Source: Paenibacillus swuensis
GTDB taxonomy: Bacteria > Bacillota > Bacilli > Paenibacillales > DY6
DNA length: 64,000 nucleotides
Direction: 5' to 3'
Assembly: GCF_001644605.1 (NCBI RefSeq)
Contig: NZ_CP011388.1
Location: forward strand, 1,845,001 to 1,909,000
Position 1 is the first letter of the stretch. Every line of letters begins with the position of its first letter. Both the position numbers and the translations under genes were made by a program. Positions 9,317 through 16,894 of the stretch are shown here, in pieces. Below the pieces are notes generated by a model that saw only the letters and a list, made by a program, of their open reading frames with translations, did not search any database and was not told the DNA's origin.

Positions 9317-10207
9317 ATGAAGACCGTCCCTTGCAACGAGATCCGACCCGTGGTTCCCTATATCCGGGAAGGCGATTACGCGTCAAGAAAGCCTTGGTTT
9401 TACCCTGAACGCCGCTTGCTGGATTATTTGCTGGTATATGTGCAGGAGGGCTCCTGTTGTTTTCGGGTGGATGAGGAAGATTATCTGTTACATGCGGGGG
9501 AATTCTGCCTGGTGCAGCCCAACAGCCTCGTTCGTTTGGAAGGTTTGACGGATACCGTAACCCCTTTCGTGCATATGGACATCTTCTATCATCCTGACCG
9601 TGCGCAGAGTTTTCCTACCCGTCCCGGCCAAATTCATCTATCCGACTATGGGGATTTGTTACAACCGCGTTTGGCGGAGGTGTTTGGTGTCCATGTACCT
9701 GTGCGTTTCCGTGTTCGGGAGCCTCGTTCCTTCAAGGAGAAGCTGCTCCGGATTATCGATCTCTTTCATGAACACAATCCGTTGATGCAGCTCAAAGTAC
9801 AGACTTTGGCCACCGAGCTCGTGACAGAAATTCTGGAGTTGTACAGCCAGCCCGGCGACTCTCTTGGTACAGCAACGCACACCTTGAACTGGGTTCCGTC
9901 TTACATGTCCTTTCATCTCAGGGAGTCGATTTCTGTCGCAGACCTGGCCCGCCGCGCGCATCTGTCGGTTTCACGCTTCAACACGTTGTTTAAGGAACGG
10001 TTTCATACGCCGCCCCATCAATACTTGCTCCGCATGCGCATTCAACATGCCCAAGAGCTGCTGCAACGCACCTTGCTTACACAAGAGCAGATTGCCGAAT
10101 ATTGCGGATTTGCCGACGTTCACCATTTCTCCAAAGCGTTCAAGAAACGGACCGGTACACAGCCCGGGGAATGGACCAAGACGCGGAAACAGGATCGTGA
10201 TATTTAA
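9317..10207 (+). CDS. AraC-family transcriptional regulator
   Basis: A 296-residue regulator with an N-terminal cupin ([21 protein letters not shown], then [12 protein letters not shown]) and a C-terminal double helix-turn-helix ([40 protein letters not shown]). The ATG at 9317 follows AAGGAAGGAA. It is divergent from the PhyH oxygenase gene with 116 bp between start codons, so control of that gene is the simplest reading. The stop codon overlaps the end of the convergent hxlR gene by 4 bp. Confidence 0.9.
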   Translation: MKTVPCNEIRPVVPYIREGDYASRKPWFYPERRLLDYLLVYVQEGSCCFRVDEEDYLLHAGEFCLVQPNSLVRLEGLTDTVTPFVHMDIFYHPDRAQSFPTRPGQIHLSDYGDLLQPRLAEVFGVHVPVRFRVREPRSFKEKLLRIIDLFHEHNPLMQLKVQTLATELVTEILELYSQPGDSLGTATHTLNWVPSYMSFHLRESISVADLARRAHLSVSRFNTLFKERFHTPPHQYLLRMRIQHAQELLQRTLLTQEQIAEYCGFADVHHFSKAFKKRTGTQPGEWTKTRKQDRDI

Positions 10208-10560
10208 TCCTTCCACACAAACGTGTTACCGTAATCCTGACCCCAGTCATACATCATGCGCAAAATAGGCATCAAGCTCTCTCCATGCGGCGTCAGCGTA
10301 TATTCCACCCGCGGAGGAACTTCGGCATACACTTTACGCTCCACCAGCCGGTCCTCCTCCAGTTCCCGAAGCTGGTTGGTCAACATCTTTTGGGTAATGG
10401 ACGGAATTAACCGCTTGAGTTCGCTGAACCGCTTCGTCCCCTCTAATCCCAAGTGCCATAGTATAATTAATTTCCATTTCCCCCCGATGACAGCCAAAGT
10501 TAATTCCTTCTCGCAATTGATTTCTTTCAGGTTAATCCGCTCTTTCAATTCACTTGCCAT
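10204..10560 (-). CDS. hxlR: HxlR-family winged-helix regulator
   Basis: A 118-residue MarR-like HxlR regulator with the family pattern [20 protein letters not shown], then [20 protein letters not shown] and [15 protein letters not shown]. In Bacillus subtilis HxlR activates hxlAB in response to formaldehyde. The divergent orientation to hxlA is identical here, supporting the same role. The conserved cysteine near residue 19, just before the helix-turn-helix, is present; in B. subtilis the equivalent N-terminal cysteine is the formaldehyde-sensing residue. Confidence 0.92.
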   Translation of the reverse strand: MASELKERINLKEINCEKELTLAVIGGKWKLIILWHLGLEGTKRFSELKRLIPSITQKMLTNQLRELEEDRLVERKVYAEVPPRVEYTLTPHGESLMPILRMMYDWGQDYGNTFVWKD

Positions 10561-10609
10561 TCGCTTTCATCCCTTTCCCCGCACAATAGTATCTTCCAGG
10601 TAACTACAC

Positions 10610-10680
10610 CACTTCAAAGTGCGTACTTCCTGAATGGATCGTTCCTCTTTAGAATAAGTGTTGTTAAAGATAATAACAAC
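10610..10680. promoter_or_regulatory. hxlR-hxlA intergenic operators and promoter
   Basis: Two inverted repeats stand out. CACTTCAAAGTG at 10610-10621 has 5-bp arms around CA. A perfect 7-7-7 repeat, GTTGTTA / TAACAAC, covers 10660-10680. A possible hxlA promoter, TTGTTA (10661-10666) with TAGAAT (10685-10690) at an 18-bp spacing, brackets the second repeat. These are good candidates for HxlR binding sites; no experimental consensus was compared. Confidence 0.55.
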
Positions 10681-10710
10681 TTTCTAGAATAAAAAGGAGC
10701 GGATCTCATT

Positions 10711-11346
10711 ATGGAACTGCAATTGGCATTGGATTTGGTTAACATTACGGAAGCTAAGGAATTGGTTAAAGAGGTAGAAGCTTACATAGATATCGTAGAA
10801 ATCGGGACGCCTGTCGTGATCAATGAAGGACTGCATGCCGTTAAAGCGATTAAAGACGCATTCCCGAATCTGAAGGTCCTCGCTGACTTAAAAATTATGG
10901 ATGCCGGCGGCTATGAAGTGATGAAAGCTTCGGAAGCCGGAGCGGACATCATTACCGTATTGGGTGTGTCCGATAATTCCACGATCTCGGGCGCAGTCGC
11001 TGAAGCGCGCAAAAGCAACAAAAAAATCATGGTCGACATGATTAACGTTCAGAACCTGGAGCAACGCGCCATCGAAATCGATGCTCTGGGCGTGGATTAC
11101 ATCTGCGTACATTCCGGCTACGATCATCAGGCGGCGGGACGCAACTCCTTTGAAGAGCTTAGCGCCATCAAGCGGGTCGTGAAGAACGCCAAAACCGCCA
11201 TCGCGGGAGGCATCAAGCTGGAGACGCTTCCGGAAGTGATTAAAGCGAATCCGGACCTCGTCATTGTGGGCGGCGGCATTACCGGACAAGCGGACAAGAA
11301 GAAGGTAGCCGCGGAGATGCAGCAACTGGTTAAAGCAGGTGCCTAA
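10711..11346 (+). CDS. hxlA: 3-hexulose-6-phosphate synthase
   Basis: First enzyme of the ribulose monophosphate pathway: condenses formaldehyde with ribulose 5-phosphate to 3-hexulose 6-phosphate. The 211 residues form an orotidine-decarboxylase-like barrel with LQLALDLVN, DIVEIGTPVVI, the catalytic LADLKIMDAGG, DYICVHSGYDHQAAG and VIVGGGIT motifs, and length normal for the family. The start follows AAAGGAGCGG. In this non-methylotroph the role is most likely formaldehyde detoxification. Its 3' end overlaps hxlB by 8 bp. Confidence 0.95.
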   Translation: MELQLALDLVNITEAKELVKEVEAYIDIVEIGTPVVINEGLHAVKAIKDAFPNLKVLADLKIMDAGGYEVMKASEAGADIITVLGVSDNSTISGAVAEARKSNKKIMVDMINVQNLEQRAIEIDALGVDYICVHSGYDHQAAGRNSFEELSAIKRVVKNAKTAIAGGIKLETLPEVIKANPDLVIVGGGITGQADKKKVAAEMQQLVKAGA

Positions 11347-11974
11347 CATAGACTCGTCGGCTACCGAGCGCGCGGCCGCTGAGGCCACTGCGGGCCCGGC
11401 AGCCAGCGGCTCCTATACGTCCGCGATCCTGCTGGAGCTGCAGCGTACGCTGAGCCTCGTTGACCCGGCGGCCATCGACGCCCTCGCGGACCGCATCCGC
11501 GGCGCCGGCCAGATCATGGTCGCCGGGGCCGGGCGATCCGGGCTCATGATGCGCGCGTTCGCGATGCGCCTCATGCACATGGGCTTCCGCGCCTACGTCG
11601 TCGGCGAAACGGTAACGCCGGGCATCGGCCCCGGCGACCTGCTCCTGATCGGCTCCGGCTCGGGTGAAACCCGCAGCCTGGCCGGCATGGCGGAGCAGGC
11701 CGCGAAGCACGGCGCCGATGTGGCAGCCGTGACGATCCGGCCGGACTCGGCCATCGGACGCCAGTCGGCGGCGGTGGTGACGGTGCCGGCACAGCCGAAG
11801 GACGGCGCGGCGGGTGACACCGCCGAAGCCGCCGGAGCCGTTACAGCGCAGCCGATGGGCACGCTGTTCGAGCAGAGCCTGCTCATCGTGCTGGACGCGG
11901 TCGTGCTTAACCTCATGCGGCAGCTGGAAGCGAGCGGCGCCGCCATGTACACGAAGCACGCCAACCTGGAATAG
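11339..11974 (+). CDS. hxlB: 6-phospho-3-hexuloisomerase, GC-rich
   Basis: Second enzyme of the formaldehyde-fixing pair, isomerising 3-hexulose 6-phosphate to fructose 6-phosphate. A single SIS domain is visible with MVAGAGRSGLMMRAFAMRL, VGETVTPGIGPGD and the sugar-phosphate loop SGSGETRSLAG. The start is a GTG at 11339 overlapping the end of hxlA, so translation is coupled. Oddly, base composition changes abruptly at the junction: 11401-11460 counts 39/60 and 11461-11520 counts 45/60 G+C, against about 50% in hxlA. An alanine-rich N terminus and an extra linker (about residues 140-165, KDGAAGDTAEAAGAV) go with this bias. Confidence 0.93.
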   Translation: MPNIDSSATERAAAEATAGPAASGSYTSAILLELQRTLSLVDPAAIDALADRIRGAGQIMVAGAGRSGLMMRAFAMRLMHMGFRAYVVGETVTPGIGPGDLLLIGSGSGETRSLAGMAEQAAKHGADVAAVTIRPDSAIGRQSAAVVTVPAQPKDGAAGDTAEAAGAVTAQPMGTLFEQSLLIVLDAVVLNLMRQLEASGAAMYTKHANLE

Positions 11975-11992
11975 CCGTCATCGTACACAACA

Positions 11993-12035
11993 AAAAACCG
12001 GACCCGCATGGATTCCATTGCAGGGTCCGGTTTTT
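11993..12035. terminator. Bidirectional terminator after hxlB
   Basis: AAAAACCGGACCC (11993-12005) pairs perfectly with 12023-12035; the loop can extend the stem through ATGGA/TCCAT. It ends in T5 on the plus strand and also serves the convergent UPF0316 gene. Confidence 0.92.
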
Positions 12036-12040
12036 CGTTA

Positions 12041-12565
12041 TTATTGATCCGCTTTCTTCAGCGCGCTTGTCCAAAATCCGCCATGAAACTGCTTCGGTTC
12101 AATCACGATGACGAATGCCTTCGGGTCAATGCCCAGGATGGCTTTATATAGCTTTTGCTGATTTTTGCGTTTGGACAAAATCTCCATAACAAGCCGGTCG
12201 CCGTCCCGTCCATGCCCGATCCAGGAAGTAACCCCGTAGCCCTGTTCCCGCAGACGATGCGCCATATCCCGGTTCGTGTGATCACTGATGACTTTCAGCG
12301 TGATGTAACCGAGAGCGATTTTTTCCTCAAGCCAAGCCCCGACCAAGATGCCCAAAGCGTAACCCAGCGCATAGACAACCAAGCTTAAGAACTGATCCAG
12401 ATATTGAAGCACCAGATTCAGACCCAGCACATAAATTGTAATTTCGACTGTACTGATGGCCGCGGCAATATACTTTTGACCCTTTAAAGTCAGAATCATT
12501 CTCAAGGTAAAGGCGGAGACGTATATCACCTGGATGACGAAGATCGATAGCAGAATTTCTCCCAT
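12041..12565 (-). CDS. UPF0316 (DUF2179/DUF5698) membrane protein, YebE-like
   Basis: A 174-residue protein with three predicted membrane helices in the first 95 residues (ILLSIFVIQVIYVSAFTL, ISTVEITIYVLGLNLVL, SLVVYALGYALGILVGAWL). A soluble DUF2179 domain follows, with conserved GVTSWIGHGRDG and DPKAFVIVIEP. Function is unknown. The open frame extends to a GTG at 12574, but that codon lies inside the ribosome binding site (AGGAGGTG); the ATG at 12565, 8 nt from AGGAGG, is the better start. Confidence 0.9.
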   Translation of the reverse strand: MGEILLSIFVIQVIYVSAFTLRMILTLKGQKYIAAAISTVEITIYVLGLNLVLQYLDQFLSLVVYALGYALGILVGAWLEEKIALGYITLKVISDHTNRDMAHRLREQGYGVTSWIGHGRDGDRLVMEILSKRKNQQKLYKAILGIDPKAFVIVIEPKQFHGGFWTSALKKADQ

Positions 12566-12663
12566 GTGCAGCACCTCCTAAGTTAGCATATTACCCTGTA
12601 TGGCAGATTCTAAACTTCGATCCGGTTCTTATCCTTTCGAGGATGAGCTTACCGCGTCTACGC

Positions 12664-12697
12664 AAAAAAAGACCACCCCGCCTATGCAAGGGTGATC
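12664..12697 (-). terminator. Terminator of the glutamine-type ABC operon
   Basis: On the minus strand GATCACCC pairs with GGGTGGTC (one G-U pair) and is followed by seven T. It lies just after the last permease gene. Confidence 0.85.
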
Positions 12698-12721
12698 TCG
12701 CTCCTTACTGATATGCTGTTG

Positions 12722-13369
12722 TTACACTCGAACTTCAAGACGTCTGGCCAAGACAGATAGCGTGTAGTTTATGGCAAAATAAAGCGCGGCAACCAAGATC
12801 AGAATCGGGAACACGATATCCGGATCTTGCCCCATAACGATATTCGCATTGTGCATAAGCTCCGCAATCGAGATAATCACGACCAGCGACGTGTCCTTGA
12901 GCAGTGAGATGAATTGCGACACCATCGGTGGCACCATCCGTCTCAGTCCAATCGGCAGAACGATATGCTTCAACGTCTGCACATACGTCAAACCGGATGA
13001 ACGGCCGGCTTCCAGCAAGCCCTTATCTACCGAGTTCAGGCCGCTTCGCACAATCTCGGAAATCAGCGCAGCCTCGAAGACCGTTAAAGCCACGATGGCT
13101 GCCCAGAACGGGGTGAAACTGATTCCGAGCTCCGGCAAGCCGAAACGGGCGAACAGGATAAGCAACAGCAAGGGCAGGTTGCGAACCGTTTCTACGAAGA
13201 TGGTGAGGATCGGCGAAACGACAGGCACTTTGGCATACCGGACAATACCGAGCACGCATCCTAACAGGAAGCTGAAGATGATGGCCAGGAAAGCCAGCCA
13301 TAACGTCAGGCCAAACCCTTGAAACAAGAAGCTTAAATGATCCGGGGTATATGCGCTTTGAAAATCCAT
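12722..13369 (-). CDS. glnP: Amino-acid ABC transporter permease (GlnP-like)
   Basis: A 215-residue inner-membrane subunit of a polar amino-acid importer, with about five hydrophobic segments. The cytoplasmic EAA loop, which contacts the ATPase, is EAGRSSGLTYVQTLKHIVLPIGLR. It is the last gene of a four-gene minus-strand operon in the order ATPase, binding protein, permease, permease, the same as Bacillus subtilis glnQHMP. The start ATG follows AGGAGGGGG. Specificity for glutamine is inferred from gene order and family, not proven. Confidence 0.88.
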   Translation of the reverse strand: MDFQSAYTPDHLSFLFQGFGLTLWLAFLAIIFSFLLGCVLGIVRYAKVPVVSPILTIFVETVRNLPLLLLILFARFGLPELGISFTPFWAAIVALTVFEAALISEIVRSGLNSVDKGLLEAGRSSGLTYVQTLKHIVLPIGLRRMVPPMVSQFISLLKDTSLVVIISIAELMHNANIVMGQDPDIVFPILILVAALYFAINYTLSVLARRLEVRV

Positions 13370-13380
13370 GGCTCCCCCTC

Positions 13381-14034
13381 CTATCCGCTATGTGCCAGCC
13401 TGCGCTCAAGACTTCGCGAAGCGAAGCTGAGCGGGAAGGTCAGAAGTAAGTAGAATAAAGCAACGAATACATAGCTGCTCACCGCATCATAGGTGTCCGC
13501 GTTAACAATGTCACCGAAATACATCAGGTCTAGTCCGGCAACAACACCCAAGATCGATGAGTTCTTCACAAGATTTAGAAACTGATTGCTGATAGGCGGA
13601 ATAACGATCTTAATAGCCTGCGGCAGCACCACATACCGCATCGTCTGATTGTAGGTTAAGCCGGAAGAGCGCGCGGCTTCGGTCTGTCCGGAAGGGACGG
13701 ACCGGATACCGGCGCGGATCGCTTCCGCAATGTAAGATGACGTATAAATCATGAGTCCCAATGTGCCTGAAATAAATCCGTTCAAGGTTAATCCCAGCGC
13801 CGGCAGTCCCAGGAAGAACAAATAAACGACCAGCAACAGAGGAATGTTCCGGAAAAACTCGACATACACCGCGCCCAACGTGTTTAACACCTTGGAAGGA
13901 GCGATGCGGAATACGGCAACAATCACACCGAGGATAAAGCTGCCGATCAGTGCCAGCAAACTTGCTATAATCGTATTCCGAAAGCCTTCAAGATAGGAGC
14001 TCCAATTGTCTGTCAACACACTTAAATCAATCAT
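13381..14034 (-). CDS. glnM: Amino-acid ABC transporter permease (GlnM-like)
   Basis: A 217-residue permease, partner of the downstream one. It opens with the HisMQ-type segment YLEGFRNTIIASLLALIGSF, and its EAA loop reads EAARSSGLTYNQTMRYVVLP. The two permeases share this loop almost exactly and should form the heterodimeric channel. An 11-bp gap separates it from the next gene. The ATG follows AAGGAGA. Confidence 0.88.
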   Translation of the reverse strand: MIDLSVLTDNWSSYLEGFRNTIIASLLALIGSFILGVIVAVFRIAPSKVLNTLGAVYVEFFRNIPLLLVVYLFFLGLPALGLTLNGFISGTLGLMIYTSSYIAEAIRAGIRSVPSGQTEAARSSGLTYNQTMRYVVLPQAIKIVIPPISNQFLNLVKNSSILGVVAGLDLMYFGDIVNADTYDAVSSYVFVALFYLLLTFPLSFASRSLERRLAHSG

Positions 14035-14065
14035 GCAGCGTCTCCTTTCCCTTGATGCGTGTCAG

Positions 14066-14950
14066 TTACTCCGCGGCTGGCTTCTCGCCGATCCACTTCT
14101 CATAAATCTTGTCATATTCACCGCTGGACTTTAGCTCAGCCAGAAATTCATTAACGTAAGTAACCCATTCGGTTTCGCCTTTCTTCATCGCCATACCGTA
14201 AGGCTCGTCAGTAAAGATGTCGCCGGCCAACTCATAGTTTGGATCTTGCTGCGTCATACCGAACAGAATGGCGTTGTCCGTAGTCAACACTTCACCTTGA
14301 CCGGCTTTTAGCGCCGTAAAGGCCTCTTGGTAATTCTGATACTGTTGAACTTTCAGTCCGGCTACCTTCTCTTCAATGTTCTTAATGGAAGTCGCGCCCT
14401 TTACGCCAAGCACCTTCGTGTCTTTCGTAACATCGTCAAGTCCTTTAATCGCGCTGCCCTTCTTCACAAGCAGGGATTGACCGGCTTTAAAGTACACTTC
14501 GGAGAAATCCACTTCTTCTTTACGCTTCTCGGTAATAGTCATAGTCGCAACGATCAGATCAATCTCTCCGTTGTTTAACATCGGAATCCGGGTTTGGGAA
14601 GTCACTTCCTTCAACTCCAGCTTGCTCTCGTCGCCGAATAATTTCTTAGCCAACGCCTTGGCAATATCGATGTCAAACCCTTCCACGTTGCCTGTTCCCG
14701 GATCTTTCAAACCGAACAGTTTCGTATCGAATTTCACACCCGCTACCAGCTTGCCGCGTTCTTTAATGTCCGCAACAAGGCCGCTTTCCGCAGCACCGTT
14801 TCCTCCGTTTGTGCCGTTTCCTTCGGGTGCGTTTCCGTTACCGCCGTTCGCGCCGTTATTGTTACCGTTGCCGCATGCCGCCAATAATACAAGTACCATA
14901 ACCATTAACAAACTGACAATCCATCCTCTGTTACGAGCTCCGTTACGCAT
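14066..14950 (-). CDS. glnH: Amino-acid (glutamine-type) substrate-binding lipoprotein
   Basis: An extracellular solute-binding protein, SBP_bac_3 family. The signal peptide ends in the lipobox LLAAC, so the protein is lipid-anchored. A glycine/asparagine-rich linker of about 30 residues follows, then the binding domain (GKLVAGVKFDTKLFGLKD, GFDIDIAKALAKKLFG, DLIVATMTITEKRKEEVDFS). The last pattern is typical of glutamine and glutamate binders. An ATG also exists at 14956, but GGGAGAG abuts it; the ATG at 14950 has proper spacing and is used (294 residues). Confidence 0.9.
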   Translation of the reverse strand: MRNGARNRGWIVSLLMVMVLVLLAACGNGNNNGANGGNGNAPEGNGTNGGNGAAESGLVADIKERGKLVAGVKFDTKLFGLKDPGTGNVEGFDIDIAKALAKKLFGDESKLELKEVTSQTRIPMLNNGEIDLIVATMTITEKRKEEVDFSEVYFKAGQSLLVKKGSAIKGLDDVTKDTKVLGVKGATSIKNIEEKVAGLKVQQYQNYQEAFTALKAGQGEVLTTDNAILFGMTQQDPNYELAGDIFTDEPYGMAMKKGETEWVTYVNEFLAELKSSGEYDKIYEKWIGEKPAAE

Positions 14951-14995
14951 GAACATCTCTCCCTTTATATGTAAGAATGTGATACACCAGGTAAG

Positions 14996-15724
14996 TTAAT
15001 GATGAAGCAACCGGCTCAGAAACAGCCGCGCCCGTTCCTCTTCCGGCCGGGCAAAGAACGCATCCGGCTTGGCTTGCTCCACAATCCGGCCCTCGTCCAT
15101 AAAAATGACACGGTTAGCCACTTCTTTGGCGAAGCCCATCTCATGCGTCACGACAACCATGGTCATGCCTTCTCGCGTAAGTGTCTTCATGACGTCCAGC
15201 ACTTCTCCGATGACTTCAGGGTCCAATGCGGAGGTCGGCTCGTCGAACAACATAATCTTCGGCTTCATCGCAAGTCCTCGCGCAATGGCTACCCGTTGTT
15301 GTTGACCACCGGACAATTGAGAAGGAAACGAATCCGCTTTCTCGGGAATGCCCACCTTTTCTAAATAGAGCATAGCCGTTTCTTTCGCTTCCTTGGCGGA
15401 GACCCCCCGAACCTTCATGGGAGCAAGTGTGATATTATCGATTACCTTCATATGCGGGTAGAGGTTGAAATGTTGAAATACCATCCCGATTTCCTGCCGC
15501 ACCTGATTGATATCCGTACCCTTGGCATGAAGCTCCACATCGTTTACCGTGAGTTCGCCCTCGCTAATGGATTCCAGACGATTCATACAACGCAACAAAG
15601 TGCTCTTGCCTGAACCTGAGGGTCCGATGACCACGACTACTTCTCCGGATTCAATCTGCAAATGAATGTCCTTTAACACATGAAACTGACCAAAATACTT
15701 ATGTACGTTACGAAAAGTAATCAA
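14996..15724 (-). CDS. glnQ: Amino-acid ABC transporter ATPase
   Basis: A 242-residue ATPase of the polar amino-acid importer family. Walker [10 protein letters not shown], the Q loop [14 protein letters not shown], signature LSGGQQQR, Walker [15 protein letters not shown] and switch histidine VVVTHEM are all present. It is the first gene of the operon. The initiation codon is TTG at 15724, seven bases after GGGGGAGG; no ATG with a ribosome binding site is nearby. The 215-bp region upstream carries the operon promoter and the terminator of the preceding eps operon. Confidence 0.93.
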   Translation of the reverse strand: MITFRNVHKYFGQFHVLKDIHLQIESGEVVVVIGPSGSGKSTLLRCMNRLESISEGELTVNDVELHAKGTDINQVRQEIGMVFQHFNLYPHMKVIDNITLAPMKVRGVSAKEAKETAMLYLEKVGIPEKADSFPSQLSGGQQQRVAIARGLAMKPKIMLFDEPTSALDPEVIGEVLDVMKTLTREGMTMVVVTHEMGFAKEVANRVIFMDEGRIVEQAKPDAFFARPEEERARLFLSRLLHH

Positions 15725-15898
15725 CGAGCCGCCTCCCCCTTAAGCTAATGTGATCCCTGTCCTGGATTTGGTTAGGAAGACAGATGAATTGCATATCATT
15801 ACCCAATATACATCCAAAATTAACATAATAGTTCCATTATTTATTAAATCGGTTCTTAGGACCCATTAAAAACGACCGCTATACCTATCCGTAAAGCC

Positions 15899-15934
15899 AA
15901 AAAAAGACCGGGCAGCCCTGTCGGACTGCCCGGT
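15899..15934 (-). terminator. Terminator at the 3' end of the eps operon
   Basis: ACCGGGCAG (15907-15915) pairs perfectly with CTGCCCGGT (15926-15934). On the minus strand the stem is followed by seven T. It lies immediately after the last gene of the long minus-strand operon and is the first strong terminator seen downstream of epsA. Confidence 0.92.
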
Positions 15935-15939
15935 ACGGC

Positions 15940-16842
15940 TTAACGGCCGTTGCTGATATTTACAATTTTCACACTGTCGGTTCCCAGAAACTTTACTCCG
16001 CTATGCGTTCCGCTTAAATATCCTGTGATATCGCCCGCATCAAAACCTGTTCCTTGAAACGGAAACACATAAATCTTATCTGCAAATCCGTCATAATTAA
16101 TATCTGTTGTATAAGACCAGAGCTTCGCTGACCCGGCATTGGGCTTGTCTCCGAAACGAACGGTGCTGTCATTCACATTGCGGACCGAGAAGGTCTGTGA
16201 TCCAAGCAAGGCGACAGGAATCAACCAGTTCGGATGATTAAGGATGCAGTTAGGGGAGAACCAGGGTTTAATATCAATTTTCGCAGGTTTGGCGCACAGA
16301 TAGTTGATCTCCAGCTTGGAGAAATCAATGGCAAAGCTGTCCTGCGGAGCTCCTTCGGCGTTAGTTACCAACACCTGAATATTGCCGTCCACCAGCAGGT
16401 TGAAGATGGATGGCTCCAGTTGAAAGACCGTAACTGTATCGGTCTGATTGTAAACACTGTCGAAGGCGTTCGCAATCTCGGCGCCGTCCACATACAGCTT
16501 CACATCAAAGGCGTTGTTCGCATCCTGCACATTAAATGACTTTATGGTCAGAACCGCGTCTGTAATCGTGCTGCCTGTCGGGATAGACACCGTATGCGTC
16601 CACATTTTTGGAGCCGGATTCCATGCATCGAATACACCGTCATCGGGTTCATGCGTGACATCCCAACAGCAGGTTTGCCTTCCGAAATTATCATCATCGC
16701 CCACAATGCTTACACAGGAGCAGCTGCCTCCTGTCGGAGCCGTACCTCCAGGCGGCACGGCAGCTCCTGAAGTTGCTTGGCCTACAGATACAGGCAGAAG
16801 TAATAACAAGGCCATCATAAGTACGATCATTTTTTTCATCAT
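15940..16842 (-). CDS. Secreted protein of unknown function at the end of the eps operon
   Basis: A 300-residue exported protein. A hydrophobic signal segment (MIVLMMALLLLLPVSVGQA) is followed by a short Pro/Gly linker and a cysteine-rich start (GGSCSCVSI, QTCCWDVTH). A beta-rich middle (TVSIPTGSTITDAVLTIKSF, FDVKLYVDGAEI) comes next. The C-terminal domain runs IDIKPWF...IPVALLGSQTF, STVRFG, DINYDGFADKIYVF and GTDSVKIV, a module seen in many bacterial surface proteins. Function not recognised; a matrix or cell-surface role is inferred from position. The frame extends to a TTG at 16884, but the ATG at 16842 precedes the signal peptide and follows GAGGGG. Confidence 0.75.
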   Translation of the reverse strand: MMKKMIVLMMALLLLLPVSVGQATSGAAVPPGGTAPTGGSCSCVSIVGDDDNFGRQTCCWDVTHEPDDGVFDAWNPAPKMWTHTVSIPTGSTITDAVLTIKSFNVQDANNAFDVKLYVDGAEIANAFDSVYNQTDTVTVFQLEPSIFNLLVDGNIQVLVTNAEGAPQDSFAIDFSKLEINYLCAKPAKIDIKPWFSPNCILNHPNWLIPVALLGSQTFSVRNVNDSTVRFGDKPNAGSAKLWSYTTDINYDGFADKIYVFPFQGTGFDAGDITGYLSGTHSGVKFLGTDSVKIVNISNGR

Positions 16843-16894
16843 CTTTATATTCGTCCCCTCTAATATAAGCTTATTTTGATTCAATCCTGAATCC

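Noticed and set aside
11330..12018. Long minus-strand frames opposite hxlB
   Set aside because: They arise from the high GC content, contain no recognisable motifs and lack ribosome binding sites.
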